Shown: positions 1 through 7,613 of the stretch, one piece after another
Position numbering within the stretch: the first letter of the stretch is position 1
Layout of the letters: each line of letters begins with the position of its first letter
Assembly: GCA_009602735.1 (NCBI GenBank)
Contig: WELA01004388.1
Location: forward strand, 323,217-343,289
Origin: Mesotaenium endlicherianum
Lineage: Eukaryota; Streptophyta; Zygnematophyceae; Zygnematales; Mesotaeniaceae
DNA length: 20,073 nucleotides
Direction: 5' to 3'
Position numbers and translations under genes: made by a program
The notes under the pieces: model-generated
The model's database searches: none
Told to the model about the DNA's origin: nothing
The model's input: the letters and a program-made list of their open reading frames with translations, nothing else

Positions 1-28
1 GGGGGGGGAGAGGGGGAGGGGCACGCAC

Positions 29-993
29 GTTCCCAGCTAGAGTCTCCCGCTTGATGCGAGAGCGCATCATGGCCTCCTCGCGCTGCATGTATTTGTTCAC
101 TACCTGCCCCACCAGGCAGCAGCAGCAGCAGCAGCAGGAGTCGAGCGTACCCTCGTCAGCTTACCATGGGTCCGCGCGCGTGCAGAGCAAGAGCATGAGC
201 AGGCGCACCATGACTGGGCGCACCATGACTGTAGGAAGCAACGTGCAGGGCGTGTGCTGGCCCGTTCTAAAACACATTCACAGTGATCGTATTGACTCGC
301 TCGCTGACCAGCTGATGATACAGATGCTATTGCGTGATTGGCCAAAGTCGCCGCCCATTGCTACTGGCTGCAATCGCGCGACGGCTCAAATTTTTAGTCA
401 TCGACGATGTACTTTCCGTTTTAGCAAAAGTGCATCGCAACCACGCCGGCTTCCCACATGTATTGCTGGTATTTTAGACTGAGCTACGCTTTTCCTCCCC
501 GAAAACCAAATCGGCACAATAAGAAGATTCATTTGTGTCAACAAAGGCGAACACATGTCGTTCATAATTCACACGTTAAAGAGTCCTTAAACATTCAGGA
601 CTCCTTACATATTACGGAGTAGTACAACTAATTCGCTTTCCACCCTTGCGTGGTCCACATACATACACGCGATGCATGCAACCAACATTCTGAGGCAAGA
701 AGAGAGAAGAAAGAAAATATATGGTGAGTCTCAGAGGCCGCCAGCTGGCACGTCGTGGAGTTCGGCGGCCTCCTCACCAGCCACAGCAAGACAATCATCC
801 ACGTGACAGCGAGCACGAAGTTGACGTGGAGGCGGCCAAGGAGCCAGGTGGTGAGCACGGCCACCGCCACGTGGATCGCGATGGGCCACTCCAGGATGCC
901 CTCCAGATGCTTCCTCACCGTCGGCCCGTACTTCTCCGACAGCCTTGCCGCTGCCTCGTGCAGCCAATGCTCTCCTGCTCGCAGGCTGAGCAT
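29..993 (-). CDS. 5' part of an SMP/C2-type membrane-tether protein gene (partial)
   Basis: Two exons are visible. Exon 993-778 starts at an ATG (993-991) and encodes 72 residues. It ends at CTG|GTGAGG (donor 777-776, phase 0). Exon 103-29 follows a GGGGCAG acceptor and encodes 25 residues (starting VVNKYMQREEAMM), ending at AAC|GTGCGT. The rest lies beyond the left edge. Residues about 1-36 are hydrophilic. Residues 38-52 and 57-72 form two hydrophobic segments separated by GRLH, then a basic/acidic helix follows. This order (short head, membrane hairpin ending in a Trp/Leu-rich segment, then a charged helix) matches what I know of the N-terminus of plant NTMC2 and extended-synaptotagmin proteins, which anchor in the ER and transfer lipids at membrane contact sites through SMP and C2 domains. 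Those domains are not in the window, so the family is inferred. The start is uncertain: an acceptor (CTCAG|C at about 986) could join an upstream exon in frame instead. Confidence 0.5.
104..777 (-). other. Intron of the SMP/C2-like gene, with a CTG repeat at its 3' end
   Basis: The 674-bp intron runs from donor GTGAGG (777 downward) to acceptor CAG (106-104). Both flanking exons read in phase 0. Near the acceptor the minus strand carries about seven CTG units (plus-strand CAG at about 117-137), which form much of the pyrimidine-containing stretch ahead of the splice site. The plus-strand poly-Gln reading frame through here is an antisense artefact of this repeat. The middle of the intron (about 360-640) is more AT-rich, with no coding signal that I can see. 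Confidence 0.5.
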
Positions 994-1009
994 GCGCGTA
1001 GACGCATAC

Positions 1010-1255
1010 ACGCGCACACAGAGAAAAAGAGAGAGAAACGACGCCAGCCACAAGGGCAGGCAGACACACAAAGAGAGGGACAAGCAAGAGGGAGAGAGTA
1101 ACAGGGACAGAGGCAGACAGATTCACACACTCATACCCACACATGCACACGCAGAGACAGAGGAAGAGAGGGAGTGAGTGACAACCACAGAGGGAGACAG
1201 ACACACAAGTTGAGAGAGGCGCACAAAGAGAAATAGAGAGAGCAAGAGAGACTTG
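1010..1255. repeat. Purine-rich CA/GA microsatellite tract
   Basis: The plus strand is dominated by imperfect CACA, GAGA and AGAGGGAGAGA units for about 245 bp. Read on the minus strand this is a C/T- and GT-rich tract directly upstream of the first visible SMP/C2-like exon. It could act as a promoter-proximal polypyrimidine tract or as the 3' end of an intron. The Leu/Cys/Ser-rich minus-strand frames through it are products of the repeat. Confidence 0.7.
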
Positions 1256-2566
1256 CTGATGTCAGACAGTGTCAGCAAGCAGACGCGCCATTAGCACCAC
1301 AGAAAGCATCCCTCTCTTCTCAAGAGCTTCGGAAACCCTCCCCTCCTGCATGGTGCTGCGGCCTCTGCGAGGGCCACATACTACACGCTTGTCGTCCCTT
1401 GGCCTGGAGAGGGAGAAGGGAGCGGGAAAGAGGGACGACTTGCTCTCTTCCTCACTCCCCCACACACGACACACACAAGAGGTTGGTTGCCCGCTTTGAC
1501 AGGAGGCAAAGCCTTTCCAATGCTCACTGTGCCAATCTCTCAGTATTTTGCAAGCATGCACGACTTGGGTTAGGTGGCATTACAGGCTCGGGCTAGACTC
1601 GGGCCAGGCTCGGGAAGGTGGGAGGGGGGGAGGAGGGGGGGGGGATCACCTGAAGCATGCAAAGCAGAAACAAAGACACTCAGCTTGTAATTAGGTGGAC
1701 ATTGATCCTGCAGAGAGTGAGTTTCATTGGGTCAGGAGCTTGCCTGCTGTGAGTGCTGGGCCCAGCCCCAGACCCAGTGCGATCGCTAGCCTTCTGCACG
1801 CCAGCTGGCTTCTGCTGGGCTGGCGGTGATGTTTTCTGAAGCAGGGGTGCGTGAACTCCAGTGGGAGGGACTCTGCCCATACATCAGTGTTGTTGACCAA
1901 CATCCGACATGTGTCATCATAGGCGTCGGGACGGCAGTGTGAGAAGGAACATGCGAACATGCCAACATGCAAACATGCAACTCTCCCAAACTTTCAACGA
2001 TGCTGAAGAGCAGCTCCTAAGCACATATGAATAACTTGACAGCAATCAGCTTTGTGGGTCCAAAGCTATGGCTATTTTCTTTGGAAAGGGTATTGACAGA
2101 TAGCCTGGAGAATAGTGTGACAGAATTTCGGACTTTTTGACTATGCCCACGCCGACGCATCATTCCTTCGCCATCGGCTGTCGTTTTGGTTTCTATCCTT
2201 TTACCAGCCAGTAAATGTGAAGAACATGTTCCCCGGTTCTCCAAAATCAAACACCGTGATGTCAGAAAAGTGCATGACATATTTTGTGCGAAGCAGACAC
2301 AAGTACTATGTGGTTGTGCCAGCGCAGACTTGTATGTCAATACAGTTCGTACACTAGTAGGGTGCAGGCCGGCAAACTTGTGAACTATGATGACTGAAAG
2401 TAACAAGAATGAATTAAGTCCGTGTTTCCTACGTTGTTCGTGCCCTTCGCCATTAAAACTAAATTTCCATGTTACATTCAGTCGAACAAGGTAAACTTCG
2501 CAGTTCTACAGCGAAGTTGAAAGTCATTACAACAACATAATCATTTCAGAAATGAAGAAGTTTCAC
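1256..2566. other. No firm gene; possible intron or exon material of the minus-strand gene
   Basis: If the exon at 2567-2721 belongs to the gene at 29-993, this stretch is mostly intron. One candidate extra exon lies at about 1875-1750 on the minus strand. After a GGGCAG it reads VPPTGVHAPLLQKTSPP and continues Pro/Ala/Gln/Ser-rich, and its phase would fit the donor at 2566. However, the acceptor has no pyrimidine tract and the only donor I can find is a GC-type CAG|GCAAGC, so I do not annotate it. A G-run with GGGGAGG units occurs at about 1618-1645 on the plus strand. Otherwise I see nothing gene-like. Confidence 0.3.
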
Positions 2567-2721
2567 CTCATTGGAATAGGGCTGTTTGCTGAAGCTTCCT
2601 CTTCGTCTTCAATCCCATAACTTGGAAGTCCAAGCTGTCTATCACCAATGAATGGATTAACAGTTCTCGGAGACAACGGGCCGTTTCCAGCTGCCTTGGG
2701 GGACAACTGGGGAGTGGCCAT
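2567..2721 (-). CDS. Probable first coding exon of a minus-strand gene (51 codons)
   Basis: An ATG at 2721-2719 opens a frame beginning MATPQLSPKAAGNGPLSPRT, continuing NPFIGDRQLGLPSYG, then an acidic Glu/Asp run and SANSPIPM. It ends at ATG AG|GTGAAA (donor 2566-2565), phase 2, with the frame closing right after the donor. Composition and the donor position look like a genuine first exon of a protein with a disordered Ser-Pro-rich N-terminus. I do not recognise the protein. A TATAAAG lies on the minus strand roughly 20 bases before the ATG, which is too close to be a standard TATA box unless the leader is extremely short. Phase 2 would join in frame to the acceptor CTCAG|C near 986, reading on as SLRAGEHWLHE, so this may be the real 5' end of the SMP/C2-like gene. 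That link is inference. Confidence 0.45.
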
Positions 2722-3096
2722 GCTTAAGCGCCTCTCAGCTTTATATTCTTTCTCACTTCGCTGAATGCACAGGAGACACAGAGATCAAAACACACACACA
2801 GCCATTGTAGGATGACAACCTCGATTGCACTGACCACATTAAGTTTGACCAACAACTCGAGGCGATTGAAAAGCGATGGAACATCTGTCGTCTTGGCCAG
2901 CTCGTCAGGCAGCAGGCCTGGTCAGGCCAGTGTACAGTGAAGTGCAATGAAGTGTGCACATGTGCGAAATGCGTACACTGAAGCCAACTGAAGCAGAAAG
3001 AGAAGTTGAACTTTCTTGGGGCAGGCCTGGGACAGGTGGGGTGATGTCAGGTGAGTACAGGTTTGTCCAGGAAGTGATGAGGACTCTATATCACTC
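2722..3096. other. Intergenic; probable upstream region of the minus-strand exon
   Basis: No coding signal is visible. It holds short CACA runs (about 2788-2800) and several loosely repeated GAAGTG/CAGTGTAC motifs around 2925-2995. As the region upstream of the ATG at 2721 it would be expected to contain the promoter of that gene, but I can identify no core element with confidence. Confidence 0.3.
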
Positions 3097-3310
3097 TATA
3101 TACCATGGGCTGATAACTCCTTGAAAAAAAGGCGTAGGATTCTGCGCCTTGTGAGGTTTTGTCAATTGCGGATAAAAAATCAAAATGTTAGCCCTAGGAG
3201 CTGCGCAAAACATCAATAAAACGCGTAATTTTGCGGTACGACTTGCAAGTTTGGTGAAAAAATCCAATAGTTGGCACTTTCTTGCGACAGTTTGCACCCC
3301 ATGCTATATA
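3097..3310. mobile_element. MITE-like element with short terminal inverted repeats
   Basis: The 13-base ends TATATACCATGGG (3097-3109) and CCCATGCTATATA (3298-3310) are inverted repeats matching at 12 of 13 positions. They enclose about 190 bp of AT-rich noncoding sequence unlike the flanks. An internal short hairpin (AGGCG...CGCCT at about 3130-3150) is present. The flanks CACTC and CCCTC are only an approximate target duplication. Nonautonomous DNA elements have this form, but the repeats are short and could be chance. Confidence 0.25.
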
Positions 3311-3600
3311 CCCTCATAGGCATGCGCGTATGTGTCCAATTGTTTGCTTGCGAGAGATATGGCAAATTCTGCTCTCACGAAACGGCCCAGAAAGACCACG
3401 ACAAGCGAAACGTCAACAATTAGACGGGCGCCCACGACGTCCAAACAACTTCATCCACACAAAAGTGAGGCGCCGAGGCCGCGAAGGACGTACTAGCCCA
3501 ACAAGAACCGAGCAGCCAGCCATGGCGGCCAAACCGAGCCCAGCCCCATCCAACATCCGTGCCTTTTCCTCCCTCTTCTTTAATTAAAATCTCTGTGCGT
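3311..3600. other. Intergenic; nothing recognised
   Basis: Mixed-composition sequence with no splice-supported exon and no repeats of note. A plus-strand open frame crosses it (3282-3587), but it is Arg/Pro-rich, starts inside the MITE-like element and has no recognisable motif. Confidence 0.3.
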
Positions 3601-6600
3601 TTGGAAGTTAGCTCCCCCATTAGGAAGACCTGCCATGACTATTAACTGGTATTAGATAATGTCATATAGATTTAACTCTTTTCTTGAAGCATGTATATAA
3701 CTTTTGGATGATGCTTCCCTATGTGAGCAAGTTAAGTACATCAAGGCATGAAAATAGGGTTTGATACTCACTGACAATCTCTTAGATGAAATCTAGAATA
3801 GATTTTTCGCCATCTCTAGCTTATTTGAAACTTTCTAGCTAGCTGTCACTGATCACTTATTGTCACTGATCACTTATTGACACAGGTCAACCTAGTCCGT
3901 CAACTCTGTGGTCAAGTTACTAATTTGACTTCGACTAGTTAATACACCAAACTATGAACCCGCTAGTGTAGTTATTTGATTTCAATGCAATAAAGCATCA
4001 TATTCATCTATTATATTTTACAAAACATTTCCTCCCACTTTTTCTTTCAAAAATTTCTATAGGCGTCTGAGAACCCATGTCTTGCGACCTTGTTTACACC
4101 CCGAGTGGAGACTAGACGAGGTGTAGCCTTGCCATGGCCATGGCCGCTCACAGGGGTGCACTCTCTCTCACTGTTCACACCAATAGACATAATAGAGAAG
4201 GAAACTTCATGATTTTCTTGTCTTTATAAGGCCCTTGGAGCATCCGTCGCCCACTGGAGCACATACTTGGCATTGGCACAACAAAGCCCATTCAAGCACC
4301 TTCACATCGACACCAATCCGACGCGCCCATATTTTGGTTCACGGATAAGGACGCGGCCCTTACTGAATCTACTCTCACGTGTTTTACATGAAAGGCGTCT
4401 TACTAAAGCCAACAAAGCGGTGCACATATATTGCTTGTAGTGCCGGGTATTAGAAGTACGTATGCCTGGAAAAAACAACACCTCCAACAAATGCGATTAA
4501 GTTTAATGTTGCCCGCTGTGACCGGGCCCGACAGGGTCGATCATTTTTTAGAAATGTTGCATTGTGCGCATCTTGACTTTAGCTAAGTTTCAAGCTAGGG
4601 TCTGATATTGACCGATTGGAGTTGATATCAAATATGTAAGGTCATAGGATTGTAGACTGCATTTTTGTGGTCATTTTGATATAAAATTCGTCGACTTCGA
4701 TTATGCGTTTAGAAAGTTGTGAATTTTTGAAATTTTATAAGTTTTAAGGTTGGTCGACGACTGTCTTTAATTCGGGGTGAGCCCGACCGTCGGATTGATC
4801 GACAGTGGCGAGCGATCTGGGCCGTTCGATTTCGGCTGACGCGGAGTGCCGACTAGGTTGATTTACCTAGAAGTTTCAGATTAGCCTAGCGCGCCTAAGT
4901 TAGTATATTCTAGATATTTCGATGCATGCATGTGGACGTCAAATCGGCTCGACACGTTGGATGTGGCTGATCTGGCCTATTCACGAATATTCCAAAAGGG
5001 ACGATTTGACAAACACTAAGAATTTTTGTTGTTAAGCGGCCCTCCCTCCTAGGGGGCGAGCGGTCGTCGTAGAAAATTATTATTAGGCATAACTTCTTCG
5101 TTTCTAATCAATTTTCACTTTTCAAAATTTCTACGGGTTTGTAATGACAAGACCTTTTATCCTATTTCATTTGTGAGTACTTTCTTGCTACACAAAATGG
5201 TCAGTAATTTCCCAAAGCTTTCTCATTGAGATGTTATTGCACTCTAGAGTATTGTTGCAACTAGTTTTGTTCCTCGTAAGTGAGTACACTTCCACTAGGG
5301 CACATCGCCCCTTTCAAAATAGTTGTCGACTTCAATTTGATTGATGAACATATTTTGCAATTCTTAGGATAACTTTAGTTATTATGTTCCCTTGAAAAAA
5401 TCTCGCTCCCTTAGAAGGGAAGTGTGTCTACAATGACGAGTTTCAGGAAATGAATTAAGATCAACTAAATGTTTGTTGATGTCGTTTGAATGAAGGAGCG
5501 ATAATTTGCTCTTGATTGGGTCGTTCTCTTGCCTCTGATGCGTAAACGTTAGAACGCCTTTATTTGTCATATGGAAATGTAATACTACTTTAGATGGCAG
5601 TTACATACTTAGACCTTCATGGAATTTTGGGAAAAGCATGTGTATCCGCGGTACTTTTGTACCAATTTGTCAAGGAAGGCAACATGGCTTTGATGAATCA
5701 AATATATCTGAAATTATTATTTATGTGTACAAACACATAGGGATGTTGCGTAGGGATCGGGTAAGATGTATACCATGATTTATGCCTATCGAGACATTGG
5801 GTAGTGAATGTGATCGACTAATTTGGATTAACATTATAATAAATACCAATCTGGATGTTGACGATTAGACAAACAAGTGGCCCCAGACAATCTAAGGGGG
5901 GTTGAGAGCAAAAAAGAGCAACGACAGTTCGTGTATTGAGAGATGGGTGGGAGCACTTGGGATGTTTTTCATTCGTAAGAATCGTGTTTTCTATTCAAAA
6001 ACAATCACTTTGATCACGCGGATTACTAGCACACTCAAGATTTTTTCAACAGACGTTCTTGAAATAATTCCACCTTGACAAGGGCAAATGGGGCTTTATC
6101 ATGTTCGGGACGCTTTGAAGCTTCGATTGAGCGTTTCAGACGCTTCGTTCGATTCGCTTGAAAGCATATCAAACTTGAGACTTGGTTGATTAAAAGCTCC
6201 ACGCGCTTGTGTGCTTGACCACCTTTGAAACTAACCTGCATTCTTGATTTTATTACAAGAATGTCATCCATCGCTCATCCTTTTGTGCCTTGAAGCAATT
6301 ATCAACTTAACGACCATAACGCGAACTTGAAAATAAGGAGTCGATTCAAAACGACTTTAGGAATGTCAAATAATCCCCGCCTTGTACCTTACTCCACTAT
6401 TATTTGAAGTTCGTAATATACTACTTTTTGACCAACAAACAATTGACTAACTTCGACAATTGTACATTTTGGATTGTCCATAGGCGACCCTCTAAGCTTT
6501 GAGCTGATAACTTGAAGCTCACCATCAATATTGCACATCGTGTACGACCACCAAAAGCCTGTTTCAAAAAAAGATTTCAATTGCCATTCACACTCTTTGC

Positions 6601-7110
6601 GGTTTTGAACTTAGAACAAGTTTGATCGTGTTGAATGTTGATTGGTGCAAGTCTTGGGTGTTGGAAATTTGGTTAATTTTGGGTGTTAGAGTTTATTTCA
6701 AAGTGTAGATATACTTTGTCGTTGAATAGTCTAGAGATTAAGTATCATCCAAAGTAGGATGGCAAATCTTACGAGGAATAATTGATGTTCATGCGACCGA
6801 CAACTTTTATACATTATGCGACTTGACCAACATTTTAGAATACAATTACGCCTTTCTACCAACATCAGAAAGTAAAATGCGCTGGTTAATCGGGTCCTAT
6901 CCATGTCGGGTAACATTGTACTCAAACTTGATACAAGCCTCTCAAATTTTCTAAGCTTGAAATATAAAATTGATCAAAGGGTACTCAAGGAAATCGATTC
7001 TCAATGTGACGATCTTAAGTGCTTTGAGGCGCCTTGAGATCCAAAACAATCCAGAGTGCATGTAAGATAAGAAATGGTGAACACTAAGAAAGAAAATTAC
7101 TTATAATTAC
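3600..7110. other. AT-rich noncoding block, possibly a decayed retrotransposon
   Basis: This roughly 3.5-kb block is clearly more AT-rich than both flanks and has no open frame above about 80 codons. It contains a 17-bp tandem duplication (3844-3877). Around 4500-5150 the sequence has the feel of plant LTR noncoding DNA, with repeated GGGCCGTTCGAT- and CATAACTTCTTCGTTTC-type motifs; that is an impression, not an alignment. On the minus strand at about 6175-6060 a frame reads FDMLSSESNEASETLNRSF. After a frame slip it reads PEHDKAPFALV. This recalls the start of the Ty3/gypsy RNase H region (pattern F-x-W...C-x-E-A-F-E-x-L-K, then P-D-x-x-K-P-F). No intact LTR pair or integrase is visible. Confidence 0.3.
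3844..3877. repeat. 17-bp tandem duplication
   Basis: The unit TGTCACTGATCACTTAT occurs twice with no mismatch and no spacer. It contains the palindrome TGATCA. This is a simple local duplication inside the AT-rich block. Confidence 0.8.
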
Positions 7111-7613
7111 TGGAAGTTTGAGTTCATTTGTCCCCATATAGTCGCGACTCAGATCCCTCACGTCCCACAGGAGTTCATCACGTACCATCAGGTACAGCCA
7201 GCTTGACAGCCGTACAACAAACGTCGTACGGCGTCAAAAAGGAAAGACAAGGTTGGACTTCCTTGGACTTCACCGGACCGTGCGGTCAACGAAAAAAGTG
7301 GAACGCCGGCAAGCAGATGTGTGACGTGCTTATGTGGGCACTTCACAGCACTTCAATGTTCACAGCAGTTCACGACTGGTTCCAACTTGCACACTGGTTC
7401 GCACTGGAAATGGTGCAAGCTGGCATCTCTCGCTAGTATAGACCGGTTGCAGGCAGGTTGCAGGTGCCATGTCGAGGGGGGCAACTTCTTCCTAAAATAG
7501 ACGCAGCTAGTGTCAGCTGCAAGCCTTGATTATAGACAACTCATTTCCTTTGAAGTGGCTATTCTGTTACTCCACGCCAAAACCTAGTAGCTCAGCTCAG
7601 GTCCGGAGGACCT
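7111..7613. other. Upstream region of the phospholipase A2 gene
   Basis: This separates the AT-rich block from the phospholipase A2 ATG. GC content rises again here. It carries the hairpin at 7203-7237 and repeated CACTTCACAG, CAGTTCAC and CACTGGTTC motifs at 7335-7410. An open frame (7128-7436) has no recognisable motif and lacks splice support. No TATA box or initiator can be assigned. Confidence 0.35.
7203..7237. other. Perfect-arm hairpin with one bulged base
   Basis: TTGAC-a-GCCGTAC (7203-7215) pairs with GTACGGC-GTCAA (7226-7237), giving 12 base pairs with a single bulged A and a 10-base loop (AACAAACGTC). It lies about 380 bp upstream of the phospholipase A2 start codon. It could be a palindromic protein-binding site, a structured leader or the remnant of an inverted repeat. 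Confidence 0.6.

Noticed and set aside
51..482. Plus-strand frame with a poly-Gln run
   Set aside because: The Gln run is the CAG microsatellite in the intron of the minus-strand gene, and the frame overlaps a splice-supported minus exon. The remainder has no domain-like content.
628..1204. Minus-strand Leu/Cys/Ser-rich frames extending up to 1204
   Set aside because: The part above 993 is C/T and GT microsatellite; only 993-778 has real coding character.
1724..1972. Minus-strand frame containing AYDDTCRMLVNNTDVWAE
   Set aside because: Considered as a possible exon (even TENA-like), but no domain match holds beyond a few residues and no consistent splice sites bracket it.
7128..7436. 102-codon plus-strand frame upstream of the phospholipase A2 gene
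   Set aside because: It spans the hairpin and short repeated motifs, has no recognisable domain, and no splice link to 7614 in frame.
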